From the NCBI GenBank assembly GCA_964517175.1, contig CAZFBU010000002.1, positions 1-64,000 on the forward strand: a DNA stretch of 64,000 nt. Direction: 5' to 3'. The DNA is from JADJNW01 sp964517175. Lineage in GTDB: Bacteria > Bacteroidota > Bacteroidia > Chitinophagales > Saprospiraceae. Both the position numbers and the translations under genes were made by a program. The notes below the pieces were generated by a model. It ran no database searches and was not told where the DNA came from. It saw nothing but the letters and a program-made list of their open reading frames with translations. Positions 51,704-60,787 of this stretch are shown here, piece after piece; position 1 is the first letter of the stretch; each line of letters begins with the position of its first letter.

Positions 51704-53608
51704 ATGAATATGACACAGAGAATTAAAACCTTCGAAGAATACCAGGCGGCGTACCAACGCAGCGTGGATCATCCCGAACAATTCTGGGCAGAGCAAGCCG
51801 AAACCTTTCACTGGCGCAGGAAATGGGACGACGTTTTGCAATGGAACTTCCGCGATTTGGAAGTGAAATGGTTCATCAACGGCAAACTCAACATAACCGA
51901 AAATTGCCTGGATCGGCACCTCGAAACCCGGGGCGATCAAACCGCCATCATCTGGGAGCCGAATGACCCCAATGCGCCACATAAAACCTACACTTACCGC
52001 GAGTTGCACGCCGAAGTGTGCAAAGCAGCAAATGCGCTGAAAGCGAACGGTATCGGCAAGGGCGACCGGGTTTGCTTCTACATGCCTATGGTGCCGGAAC
52101 TGGCGCTTGGCGTGCTCGCTTGCGCGCGCATTGGCGCGGTGCACTCGGTGGTTTTTGCCGGTTTTTCCGCCCACGCCCTGGCGGATCGCATCAAGGATGC
52201 CAGTTGCAAAATGGTCATTTGCTCGGATTTTAACAATCGCGGCGCCAAGCATATTCCCGTGAAAACGGTTGTGGATGAAGCATTGGAAATGGGTTGTGAC
52301 AGCGTAGAAACCGTACTGGTTTACAAAAATGGCAACGAAGAAGTCCGCATGACCGACGGTCGCGACAAATGGTGGCACGCGGAAGTCGAGCCGCAAAGCG
52401 CCGATTGCCCCGCCGAGGAAATGGATTCCGAAGACATGCTTTTCATCCTTTACACTTCCGGCTCTACTGGCAAGCCGAAGGGCGTGGTGCATACCTGCGG
52501 CGGCTACATGGTTTATACCACTTTCAGTTTTAAAAATGTGTTCCAATACGACGACGGCGATATTTACTGGTGTACAGCGGACATCGGCTGGATCACCGGG
52601 CACTCCTACATTGTTTATGGACCGCTCGCGGCTGGCGCGACGACGATCATGTTTGAAGGCGTACCCACTTATCCAGATGCAGGTCGCTTCTGGCAAATTT
52701 GCGAAAAGCACGGCGTTACACATTTCTATACGGCACCTACCGCGATTCGGGCACTGCAAGCGATGGGGAATTCTTACATTGACAACTATGATCTGAGTAA
52801 GCTGAAAGTACTCGGTAGCGTGGGCGAACCCATCAACGAAGAAGCCTGGCGCTGGTACTACGATAAAATCGGCAAGGGCAGATGCCCCGTTGTGGATACC
52901 TGGTGGCAAACGGAAACCGGCGGCATCATGATCTCCGCGCTGGCGGGCATTACCGAACTAAAACCGACATACGCCTCCTTACCTTTGCCCGGCGTGCAGC
53001 CTTGCCTGGTGAATGCCGAAGGCAAAGAGATCGATGGCGATGAAGTAGAAGGCATGCTCTGCATCAAGTTTCCCTGGCCGTCGATGATACGCACCACCTA
53101 CGGCGACCACGAGCGCGCGAAGATGACCTATTTCTCCGCATTTGAAAACAAATACTTCACCGGCGACGGCGCACGCCGCGATGCAAATGGCTTCTACCGC
53201 ATCATTGGTCGGGTGGATGATGTGATGAACGTTTCCGGTCACCGCATTGGTACGGCGGAAGTAGAAAATGCGATCAACCTGCACCCGCGGGTGGTCGAAT
53301 CGGCGGTCGTCGGCTACCCACACGACATCAAGGGGCAGGGCATTTACGCTTATGTCATCACAGACGAGCCGGTAACGGATGAAGCCGCTTTCCAACGCGA
53401 AGTGCTGGATGTAGTGACCAAGGAAATCGGACCAATCGCCAAACCCGATAAAATTCAGGTGGTTTCCGGTTTGCCAAAAACCCGCTCCGGCAAAATCATG
53501 CGGCGCATTTTGCGCAAAGTCGCTTCCGGCGAAGGCGATAGTCTCGGCGATACCTCTACCCTGCTCAACCCGGAAGTGGTAGAAGAGATCAAAGCGGGGG
53601 CAGCATAG
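51704..53608 (+). CDS. acs: acetyl-CoA synthetase (AMP-forming)
   Basis: Activates acetate to acetyl-CoA through acetyl-AMP; 634 residues. Adenylation motifs: YTSGSTGKPKGVVHT (A3), YWCTADIGWITGHSYIVYGP, VDTWWQTETGGIMI (A5), YFTGDGARRDANGFYRIIGR (A7-A8) with VDDVMNVSGHRIGTAEVENA, and the C-terminal PKTRSGKIMRRILRK whose Lys is the acetylation-controlled catalytic residue. The Trp in WWQTETG selects acetate over longer acids. ATG at 51704 or 51710. An ArsR regulator lies upstream. Confidence 0.97.
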   Translation: MNMTQRIKTFEEYQAAYQRSVDHPEQFWAEQAETFHWRRKWDDVLQWNFRDLEVKWFINGKLNITENCLDRHLETRGDQTAIIWEPNDPNAPHKTYTYRELHAEVCKAANALKANGIGKGDRVCFYMPMVPELALGVLACARIGAVHSVVFAGFSAHALADRIKDASCKMVICSDFNNRGAKHIPVKTVVDEALEMGCDSVETVLVYKNGNEEVRMTDGRDKWWHAEVEPQSADCPAEEMDSEDMLFILYTSGSTGKPKGVVHTCGGYMVYTTFSFKNVFQYDDGDIYWCTADIGWITGHSYIVYGPLAAGATTIMFEGVPTYPDAGRFWQICEKHGVTHFYTAPTAIRALQAMGNSYIDNYDLSKLKVLGSVGEPINEEAWRWYYDKIGKGRCPVVDTWWQTETGGIMISALAGITELKPTYASLPLPGVQPCLVNAEGKEIDGDEVEGMLCIKFPWPSMIRTTYGDHERAKMTYFSAFENKYFTGDGARRDANGFYRIIGRVDDVMNVSGHRIGTAEVENAINLHPRVVESAVVGYPHDIKGQGIYAYVITDEPVTDEAAFQREVLDVVTKEIGPIAKPDKIQVVSGLPKTRSGKIMRRILRKVASGEGDSLGDTSTLLNPEVVEEIKAGAA

Positions 53609-53609
53609 C

Positions 53610-53709
53610 NNNNNNNNNNNNNNNNNNNNNNNNNNNNNNNNNNNNNNNNNNNNNNNNNNNNNNNNNNNNNNNNNNNNNNNNNNNNNNNNNNNNNNNNNNN
53701 NNNNNNNNN
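53610..53709. other. assembly gap (100 N)
   Basis: Placeholder between the ends of convergent acs and nagB; both genes are complete. Confidence 0.99.
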
Positions 53710-53752
53710 ATTTTCAATTATTTCCAAATTGGCATAAAGCCCGACTCAGCTA

Positions 53753-55660
53753 TTAGCTAAAAAAGTGCCGCTTAAACGCTTCGATGGCTTCGTATTCTGC
53801 CAGCCCTAGCTTATCGTAAAGGCGGGCCGTGCCGCGATTGCGTTCCTCCGCGCGCTGCCAGAATTCGCGCGAATCGTGCCCGGGAAATAACGGTCGATCC
53901 TTCTGCGACTGGTGCTTGAAGATAGCCCGCCGCTTGCGGAGCAACTCCTCCGGGCTGAGCGGTACGGCCATGTCAATTTCTTCGATGCCCCACTCCTGCC
54001 AGGCGCCCCGATAGAGCCACAGCCAGCAGTCGCTGATCCACTTGTCGCCTGCATTTTTACAAAATTCCAACGCCTGAAAAATCGCTTGTAAGCAGACCCG
54101 ATGCGTGCCGTGCGGATCGGAAAGATCACCGGCAGCAAATATCTGGTGCGGCTTTACCTCGCGCAATAAATTCCCGATGATTTGCACGTCGGCTTCACTC
54201 AACGGCTTCTTTTTGACCAAACCGGTTTCATAAAATGGCATATCGAGAAAGTGAATATTTTCCTCCGGAATGCCAACGTATCGGCAGCCTGCTTTCGCTT
54301 CACCCCGCCGGATCAAGCCCTTGATCTTTTGCACTTCCGGCGGATCAACCTCCCCGGGGTTTTTAGAATTGAGCTTTTGCTGAATGGTATGAAACAGCGA
54401 TTGCGTCACTTCCTGATGCAAACCAAACATTTCGTGAAAATCATTCACAAAATCAGCAAAACGCACCACATCATCATCAAAAACAGCAATGTTGCCGGAA
54501 GTTTGATATGCTACATGCACCTCATGCCCCTGATCGTGCAGACGGATAAACGTGCCGCCCATGGAGATCACGTCATCATCGGGGTGCGGACTGAAAATGA
54601 TGACCCGCTTGTGGTCGGGCTTGGCGCGTTCGGGTCGGTTGGTATCATCGGCATTGGGTTTGCCGCCCGGCCAACCGGTAATGGTATGTTGTATCTGATT
54701 GAAAACCTTGATGTTAATATTATATGCCGAGTCGTATTCGGTAATTAAATCGACCATGCCATTATCTGCGTAGTCGCGATTGGTTAATTTTAAGATAGGT
54801 TTGCCCAGTTTTAAACTCAGCCACGTGACTGCCTTGCGAATCATTTGCTCATCCCAGGTGCAACTCCCCACCAGCCAGGGTGTTTTGAAGCGTGTCAACT
54901 CTGCCGCGGCAGCTTCATCGAGAACAATTTCCGCATTAGGATGCTCCTGCAAATAAGTCGCCGGCACCGCATCTCTGATCGCCCCTTCCGCCGTTTCCCG
55001 AATAATCGGCGCTTTGCCCTCACCCCACGCCATCAGCACGATGCGTTTGGCATTTAGAATAGTACCGACGCCCATAGTGATTGCCTTGCGCGGCACATTT
55101 TCTTCACCAAAAAAATCACTCGCCGCATCCGTCACCGTGATGTGGTCGAGCGTGATGAGGCGCGTGCGCGAATCCCTCCCCGAACCGGGTTCATTGAAGC
55201 CGATGTGCCCCGTGCGACCGATGCCCAGAATTTGCAAATCCAGACCTCCAAATTCCTGAATTTTTGCTTCGTACGCCCGGCAATACGTTTCCACTTCCTG
55301 CTTGGGCACGGTGCCATCCGGAATATGCACGTGCTCCGGCTTGATATCCACGTGGTGAAACAGGTTTTCATTCATGAAACGCACGTAGCTCTGCAACTGA
55401 TCGGGTTCAATAGGATAATACTCATCCAGGTTAAAGGTCACGACATTCTGAAAGCTCAACCCCTCTTCCTGATGCATCCGGATGAGTTCTGCGTACACCG
55501 TAGTTGGCGTGGAGCCGGTCGCCAGCCCCAGCACACACGGCTCACCGGTTTTCGATTTGGCGTGAATAAGATTGGCAATTTCCCGCGCCACGGCTTGCGA
55601 AGCGGTCCGCGAATCCGGAAATACCTGAACGGGTAGTTTTTCGTGTTGGGTCGTTTGCAT
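53753..55660 (-). CDS. nagB: glucosamine-6-phosphate deaminase fused to PIG-L-type deacetylase domain
   Basis: 635 residues with two parts. Residues 1-270: NagB isomerase-deaminase (LGLATGSTPTTVYAELIRMH, FNLDEYYPIEPDQLQSYVRF, GIGRTGHIGFNEPGSGRDSR), which turns glucosamine 6-phosphate into fructose 6-phosphate and ammonia. Residues about 355-635: a PIG-L/LmbE-type zinc deacetylase fold with IFSPHPDDDVISMGGTFIRL (HPDDD metal motif) and the distal His in GDLSDPHGTHRV. The fusion suggests coupled deacetylation and deamination of amino-sugar phosphates. This architecture is known in Bacteroidota NagB-like proteins. No nagA is adjacent. Confidence 0.93.
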   Translation of the reverse strand: MQTTQHEKLPVQVFPDSRTASQAVAREIANLIHAKSKTGEPCVLGLATGSTPTTVYAELIRMHQEEGLSFQNVVTFNLDEYYPIEPDQLQSYVRFMNENLFHHVDIKPEHVHIPDGTVPKQEVETYCRAYEAKIQEFGGLDLQILGIGRTGHIGFNEPGSGRDSRTRLITLDHITVTDAASDFFGEENVPRKAITMGVGTILNAKRIVLMAWGEGKAPIIRETAEGAIRDAVPATYLQEHPNAEIVLDEAAAAELTRFKTPWLVGSCTWDEQMIRKAVTWLSLKLGKPILKLTNRDYADNGMVDLITEYDSAYNINIKVFNQIQHTITGWPGGKPNADDTNRPERAKPDHKRVIIFSPHPDDDVISMGGTFIRLHDQGHEVHVAYQTSGNIAVFDDDVVRFADFVNDFHEMFGLHQEVTQSLFHTIQQKLNSKNPGEVDPPEVQKIKGLIRRGEAKAGCRYVGIPEENIHFLDMPFYETGLVKKKPLSEADVQIIGNLLREVKPHQIFAAGDLSDPHGTHRVCLQAIFQALEFCKNAGDKWISDCWLWLYRGAWQEWGIEEIDMAVPLSPEELLRKRRAIFKHQSQKDRPLFPGHDSREFWQRAEERNRGTARLYDKLGLAEYEAIEAFKRHFFS

Positions 55661-55756
55661 GGCTTTTTAGGATTTTTTCGGTTGCAAAATAGGCAGGAAA
55701 AGAGCGTTTTCAAAATGAAAACGCAAGGCAAATCAGAGGAAAAAAATTCATACCCC

Positions 55757-56665
55757 TCACGCCACTTCCGCCCCTCTCGAAGCCTGCCACAATTCATACC
55801 ACTCCTCGCGCGCAAGCTCGATGTGCAGTGCCGCTACCGCCGCCTGAATGCGCTCGATGCGCGTCGTACCGAGTACCGGTAGCAACTGCGTCGGATGCCG
55901 GAACAACCACGCCAGCAGGATTTGATCGAGGGCTGCGTCGTGTTTTGTTGCGAGCGATTTGGCTGTTTGTTGAATGCGAAGTGTGCGGTCGTCCTTCGGC
56001 TCGCCAAAAATGTCCCCGCCGCCCAGCGGCGACCAGACCATCGGCCGGATGCGGTGCTGCAAACACTGATCGAAAGTGCCATCGATAAATGGATCAAGAT
56101 GCAGAAGGCTGGCTTCCACCTGATTGGTGACGAGTTCGATTCTGGAGTTCAGCAGGGCAAACTGGCTCGGCGTAAAATTCGAAACGCCAAAGTATTTCAC
56201 TTTTCCGGCTTGCCGTAAATTCGAGAATGCTTCTGCAACTTCATCGGGGTTTAATAGCACATCCGGACGATGAATGAGCAATAAGTCGATATAATCCGTG
56301 TGCAGGTTTTGCAGCGATTGTTCCACCGATTTTAAAATATGATTTTTGCTCGTATCGTAAGATTTGATCCGGTGTTGCGGTCGATTCGGCGTCACGAGAT
56401 TGATGCCGCACTTGGTCACGATCTGCATGCGTTCGCGCAAAGCGGGTTGCAATTTTAAAGCTGCGCCAAATGCTGCTTCTGTGGTATAATGACCGTAAAT
56501 GTCTGCATGATCGAAGGTGGTAACGCCCGATTCGATGCACTGCTCAATAAGTCGGAGCATTTCCTGAGTGTCGAGTTGCCTGCCCCAATCGCCCCATTTC
56601 ATCACGCCGGCGACGATTCGAGACAAGCGCGGCCCGTTCGCAGCGAGTTGTACGGATTCTACCAT
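55757..56665 (-). CDS. aldo/keto reductase
   Basis: 302-residue NADPH-dependent (beta/alpha)8 oxidoreductase of the YdhF-like subfamily. The catalytic tetrad is visible: Asp and Tyr in FDHADIYGHYTTE, Lys in QIVTKCGINL, His in LLLIHRPDVLL. The nicotinamide-contact block is KYFGVSNFTPSQFALL and the phosphate-binding C-terminal part is LPVLGTTRIERIQAA. Physiological substrate unknown. Divergent from the coiled-coil gene. Confidence 0.92.
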   Translation of the reverse strand: MVESVQLAANGPRLSRIVAGVMKWGDWGRQLDTQEMLRLIEQCIESGVTTFDHADIYGHYTTEAAFGAALKLQPALRERMQIVTKCGINLVTPNRPQHRIKSYDTSKNHILKSVEQSLQNLHTDYIDLLLIHRPDVLLNPDEVAEAFSNLRQAGKVKYFGVSNFTPSQFALLNSRIELVTNQVEASLLHLDPFIDGTFDQCLQHRIRPMVWSPLGGGDIFGEPKDDRTLRIQQTAKSLATKHDAALDQILLAWLFRHPTQLLPVLGTTRIERIQAAVAALHIELAREEWYELWQASRGAEVA

Positions 56666-56772
56666 AAATTATGCTGATTTTTGGTTACTTCTTACCATTT
56701 TTGCGTTCAATGATTAGCTTGCCGCTGGCGCAAGCCGGAAACAAAAAACAAAAAGAATTAAAACAAACCAAG

Positions 56773-57711
56773 ATGAGCACTGAAAAAGCTTTGAAAAACC
56801 GTGCCAATATTATGACGGCGCTGTTTGTGCTGTCGCTGATTGTGATCGCCATTTTATTGTTCAACCGCAGCAACCTGAAAGGTGATCTCGGTGAAACGAG
56901 CGCGGAACGCGATTCCCTGCTGGTGATGCGTACCAACCTGGAGCGCGACCTCGATAGTTTGCAAAATGTTTTGCAACTGGCGAGCGCCGAAAATGATAGC
57001 TTGCAAGGTTCGTTATCCGAATTGCAAAAACTGGTGGAAGAAAAAGAAGCGTTGGTGCGTCGTGCACGCGCGCAGTCGGTGAATACGACCGAGGGATTGC
57101 GCCGGGAGATCAACCAGTTGCGGCAGTTGCGCGGCGAAATGGAAGGCGCAATCGGTGAGTTACAAGCTGAAAATGAGCAGCTTAGGGCGGAGAACGCAGA
57201 ATTGCGTGCCGAAAACGAGCAATTGACGGTAGAACGCGGACAGTTGTCCTCGCAGGTAGATGATTTGAACAAAATCAACACCCAGTTGCAGGACCGGGTA
57301 GCTTCGCTCACGCGGGCGGGCGTGAAAGCTTCGGCGTTCCGGGTGGACGTGGAAACGCGCTCGGATAAGCTCACGAGCAAGGCGCGGCGTACGCGCCAGA
57401 TCAACATCGGTTTCGACCTGGTGGATCTGCCGGAGGAGTTTCAGGGGGCACATGCGCTCTATCTGGTACTCACCGATGTGAATGGCGCTTTGGTGGCTAC
57501 CGAAAGTACGCCGATTAGTGTGAGCATCCCGACGCCCAGTAGCACGCCGTTGCAAATACAGGCACAGCAGGCAAAGGAAGTAAACCTGACCCGTTCACAA
57601 CGCCTGAATTTCAGCTACCCGGTAGAAGAAAAACTAAAAGCCGGAACCTATATCGCAACGGTTTATGCCGATTTTGGGATTCTGGGTTCGTCTAGTTTTA
57701 GATTGAGATAA
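56773..57711 (+). CDS. membrane-anchored coiled-coil protein
   Basis: 312 residues: one transmembrane helix (about 14-30, IMTALFVLSLIVIAILLFN), a long coiled coil (about 40-185) with heptads and a repeated LRAENxEL unit (ENEQLRAENAELRAENEQL), then a C-terminal beta-sandwich-like domain (about 205-312: INIGFDLVDLPEEFQGAHAL ... LKAGTYIATVYADFGILG). This layout is common in Bacteroidota as an envelope spacer protein. The frame extends to 56671, but MSTEKALKNR at 56773 puts the membrane helix in the normal place. It is followed by the OmpA-like gene, also coiled-coil, and may work with it. Confidence 0.8.
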   Translation: MSTEKALKNRANIMTALFVLSLIVIAILLFNRSNLKGDLGETSAERDSLLVMRTNLERDLDSLQNVLQLASAENDSLQGSLSELQKLVEEKEALVRRARAQSVNTTEGLRREINQLRQLRGEMEGAIGELQAENEQLRAENAELRAENEQLTVERGQLSSQVDDLNKINTQLQDRVASLTRAGVKASAFRVDVETRSDKLTSKARRTRQINIGFDLVDLPEEFQGAHALYLVLTDVNGALVATESTPISVSIPTPSSTPLQIQAQQAKEVNLTRSQRLNFSYPVEEKLKAGTYIATVYADFGILGSSSFRLR

Positions 57712-57809
57712 TCGTAAGGAGGATGGTAAGATGGGAGAATAGGAGGATGCTTGTCCGCCAAGGACGGAGGAGGAATGGATGATTTCGTTATTCTCGTCTT
57801 CTAATTTGT

Positions 57810-57817
57810 TATTTTTG
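57810..57817 (+). promoter_or_regulatory. -7 box of OmpA-family gene
   Basis: TATTTTTG, exact consensus, about 22 bases before the ATG at 57839. The -33 region is poor. Confidence 0.4.
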
Positions 57818-57838
57818 CTAAAAATCCTGTATCGTAAC

Positions 57839-58726
57839 ATGAGAAAAATCCTGTTTTTTCTTTTGTTGAGCTTGTTTTTACTGAGTTCCTGTGTCAGTAA
57901 GAAAAAATACCTGCTTGAGTTTGACACCCGGAGGGCTGCGGAACAGCGCGAATCGGTATTACGAGAAGAAATTGCCGCCGAGCGCACCCGCGTGAGCGAT
58001 CTGACCAGCCAACTCACAGACGTAAGTCGCACCAATGGCACACTGGAATATGTGAATAACAACCTGCGCAACGAAAACCAGGAATTAAAGTCTCGCCTGA
58101 GTGACATCAATACTTCCTCTTCTTCGCAGATTCAACAATTGAACCAGCGGCTGAGCGAAACCACCGAAAAACTGACCCAACGCGAGCAAACCCTGCAAAC
58201 GCTGCAAACCACCGTAGCGGAACGCAATCAAATCCTCGCCGATTTTTACACCCGCCTCGATACAACCATGCGGTTTTTCGCAACCGATGGGGTGACAACC
58301 GAATTTTCCGAAGGGAAAGCGATTGTGCGGTTGCCGGGTGACTTGCTCTTTGGCACCGGAAGCGCTCGTCTGAGTCGTGCCGGACAGGAAACCCTGGCGC
58401 GCCTGGGAGTGGTGCTGGCCAACAATCCCAGTATGGACATCGCGGTGGAAGGACATACCGACAACACCACGCCGCGTAGTCGCAGCTACCCCGACAACTG
58501 GGCGCTTAGCTCGGAACAGGCGACGGCAGTGGCGCGCGCGCTGACGAAAGATTTTGATATTGTCGCCAACCAGGTATCGGCGGTCGGGCGCAGTGAGTTT
58601 CTGCCGCGGGCTTCCAATGCAACCCGCGAAGGGCAGGCGCAGAACCGCAGAATCGAAATCATCATCTCTCCAAAAACTACCGGGCTGCTGCGCCTGATGG
58701 AACGGAGTCTGAACACCGGAAACTAA
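57839..58726 (+). CDS. OmpA-family lipoprotein with coiled coil
   Basis: 295 residues. Lipoprotein signal (FFLLLSLFLLSSCVSKKK), a coiled-coil spacer (about 35-140), and a C-terminal OmpA/MotB peptidoglycan-binding domain with GDLLFGTGSARLSRAGQETL and the NH/DR-type diaminopimelate-contact blocks IAVEGHTDNTTP and NWALSSEQATAVARAL, ending RASNATREGQAQNRRIEI. It tethers the outer membrane to peptidoglycan. The cupin gene follows 15 bases later, so the two are likely one transcript. Confidence 0.9.
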   Translation: MRKILFFLLLSLFLLSSCVSKKKYLLEFDTRRAAEQRESVLREEIAAERTRVSDLTSQLTDVSRTNGTLEYVNNNLRNENQELKSRLSDINTSSSSQIQQLNQRLSETTEKLTQREQTLQTLQTTVAERNQILADFYTRLDTTMRFFATDGVTTEFSEGKAIVRLPGDLLFGTGSARLSRAGQETLARLGVVLANNPSMDIAVEGHTDNTTPRSRSYPDNWALSSEQATAVARALTKDFDIVANQVSAVGRSEFLPRASNATREGQAQNRRIEIIISPKTTGLLRLMERSLNTGN

Positions 58727-58741
58727 AACACCGTAAATACA

Positions 58742-59104
58742 ATGCTCTTTAAATCTCTGGATCAAATTCAATCTTTTATTGCCGGCGACGAAACGATCAT
58801 TAAAGAATGGCTCCACCCAAAAAATGACGCGGTGGATACGAATTATAGCCTCGCTTTTGCGGAAGTGGAACCCGGAAAATCCTCCCTCCCGCACGCGCTG
58901 AAAACCAGTTCGGAAGCGTATATCATTCTGGAAGGACAGGGCGTGGCGCACGTCGATGACGAATTGCAGGCGGTGCAGCCCGGCGACCTCGTGCTCATTC
59001 CGGCCGGTGCCAGGCAGTACATCGAGAACACGGGCGCGGTAAATCTGCGCTTTCTGTGCATCGTTTCACCCCCATGGAACGAGGACGAAGAGATTGTTTT
59101 TTAA
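58742..59104 (+). CDS. small cupin protein
   Basis: 120 residues forming a single cupin beta-barrel. Motif 1 is LPHALKTSSEAYIILEGQGV (the usual G-x5-H-x-H positions carry one clear His, HALKTSSEAYI, and Glu), motif 2 PGDLVLIPAGARQYIENTG. The metal set is incomplete compared with canonical cupins (second His of motif 1 is replaced), so it may bind metal weakly or act as a binding protein. No substrate known. Co-transcribed with the OmpA gene. Confidence 0.85.
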   Translation: MLFKSLDQIQSFIAGDETIIKEWLHPKNDAVDTNYSLAFAEVEPGKSSLPHALKTSSEAYIILEGQGVAHVDDELQAVQPGDLVLIPAGARQYIENTGAVNLRFLCIVSPPWNEDEEIVF

Positions 59105-59164
59105 ATTAATTTCCGCTCTTTTTTCTACTTTCTGAAAGAAAAACTATCTTTATGTGGTGGGCAT

Positions 59165-59243
59165 AGTAAGACATTTTTGTAAAAATGGCGACATTTTTTT
59201 CAACCACTTTGCCAGACGTTTTCGTAGCTATAAATGTCTTACT
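59165..59243. repeat. 12-bp perfect inverted repeat upstream of glycosyltransferase gene
   Basis: AGTAAGACATTT (59165-59176) and AAATGTCTTACT (59232-59243), identical arms 55 bases apart, the second ending in TTTTTG. In RNA it would be a stem followed by a U-run (terminator for the cupin transcript); in DNA the second arm overlaps the -33 area of the promoter of the downstream gene. Confidence 0.5.
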
Positions 59244-59263
59244 TTTTGAAAACCATTTGCAGG

Positions 59264-59271
59264 TATTTTTG
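59264..59271 (+). promoter_or_regulatory. -7 box of first glycosyltransferase gene
   Basis: TATTTTTG, exact consensus; TTTG at 59245-59248 is 15 bases upstream, shorter than ideal. The leader would be about 80 bases. Confidence 0.4.
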
Positions 59272-59354
59272 CTTATAAAGAATCGGCATGACCGGCAGGC
59301 AAAAATTGCTTTTCCCAAAAACACGATCACATACAATAAACACCAAGCCAATTT

Positions 59355-60620
59355 ATGAAAATACTTCAACTCTGCAAAAAATTTCCCTATCCACTAAAAG
59401 ATGGCGAATCAATCGCGGTAAATAGCTTAAGCAAGTCTTTCGATGAATTGGGGTGCGAAGTGACCCTGCTCGCGATGAACACCTGCAAGCATTACTTCGA
59501 CCTGAAACAACTGCCCCCGGCTTTTAATCATTACAAAGCCATTCAAACGGTCGATATTGACAATCGCGTCAAACCGTTTGCCGCATTTTTGAATCTTTTT
59601 TCTCCGGAGTCCTATCACGTCAGCCGATTTGAATCGGAAGCCTTTCGGCTAAAACTGATTCATCTGTTGCAAACGCAGCAATTTGATTTAATCCAGTTGG
59701 AAACCTTGTATCTGGCACCATATATCGAGACGATCCGCCAGCATTCAGATGCGATCATCTCCATGCGGTCGCACAATGTGGAGCATGAAATCTGGGAGCG
59801 CATCAGCAACCATACGCGTTTTTTTCCAAAAAAATGGTATCTGCGCCATCTGACCAAAAAACTCAAGCAATACGAATTGGCGCAACTGGCCAATTACGAT
59901 CTGCTGGTGGCTATTTCTGAGCGCGACCTGCAAGTATTCAAAAAATTGGGTTACAAAAAAACCAGCGTAGTCACGCCAATTGGCATTGACGGTGCGGATT
60001 ATCATCCGAATTATCTCAACCCCGGCGGCAAGCTGTCGCTCGGCTTCATTGGCTCGCTTGATTGGATACCCAACCAGGAAGGCCTGCAGTGGTTTTTGGA
60101 CCATGTGTGGCCGGAGGTGCATCGCCGCTTTCCTGATCTGGAATTTCACGTGGCGGGGCGCAACACACCCGATTGGATGCGGAAGTTGCAAATTCCAAAT
60201 GTCACATTTCACGGGGAAGTGCCCAGTGCGGCGGAATTCATCAACAGCCACCCGATGATGGTCGTACCTTTGCTTTCGGGCAGCGGTATGCGCGTAAAAA
60301 TCCTGGAGGGTATGGCGCTGGGGCGCACGGTGCTGACCACGAGCATGGGCTTGGAAGGCATTCACGCCAGAAACAACTGGGAAGTGTTAGTCGCAGATGC
60401 ACCGCAGGCATTCATTCGCGCTATAGCCAGATGCTACCAAAATCCGATGCTGGTAAAACAAATCAACCAACGCGCGCGTGCATTTGCCTTACAAAATTAT
60501 GATAATCGCGAAATCGCCATAAATTTGCTGCAAGTTTACAGCCAGTTGTTTGCCGAACGCTTCGGCGTCAAGCCGTTCCTGCCAACTAAAAAGGGCGTAC
60601 TGACGTCAACGGGTACGTGA
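59355..60620 (+). CDS. GT4-type glycosyltransferase
   Basis: 421-residue GT-B fold transferase. N-terminal acceptor domain starts MKILQLCKKFPYPLKDGESI; the C-terminal nucleotide-sugar domain shows KTSVVTPIGIDGADYHPN, LGFIGSLDWIPNQEGLQWFL, the EX7E-region VPLLSGSGMRVKILEGMALG with RTVLTTSMGLEGI. It is close in style to the next gene, and to the sugar transferases of TIGR03087 type. Likely builds a surface polysaccharide or a glycan attached to secreted proteins. Its own promoter lies upstream. Confidence 0.88.
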   Translation: MKILQLCKKFPYPLKDGESIAVNSLSKSFDELGCEVTLLAMNTCKHYFDLKQLPPAFNHYKAIQTVDIDNRVKPFAAFLNLFSPESYHVSRFESEAFRLKLIHLLQTQQFDLIQLETLYLAPYIETIRQHSDAIISMRSHNVEHEIWERISNHTRFFPKKWYLRHLTKKLKQYELAQLANYDLLVAISERDLQVFKKLGYKKTSVVTPIGIDGADYHPNYLNPGGKLSLGFIGSLDWIPNQEGLQWFLDHVWPEVHRRFPDLEFHVAGRNTPDWMRKLQIPNVTFHGEVPSAAEFINSHPMMVVPLLSGSGMRVKILEGMALGRTVLTTSMGLEGIHARNNWEVLVADAPQAFIRAIARCYQNPMLVKQINQRARAFALQNYDNREIAINLLQVYSQLFAERFGVKPFLPTKKGVLTSTGT

Positions 60621-60787
60621 AGGGTAAAATGGTAGAATTGAAAATTGCTGATTATTACTTGTTAATTGTTACTTGTTAACTGTTATTTGTAGATTCGTAA
60701 TTAGCAATCAAAAATTAACAATTATCAATCACTCCACGGCTGAACGAAACCAGATTCTGAATCATTTAATGCTTTCTGGCAGCACCG

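Noticed and set aside
51629..52909. Open frame of 426 codons on the minus strand
   Set aside because: It is antisense to the well-supported acs gene and has no family features; such mirrors are common in GC-skewed codon usage.
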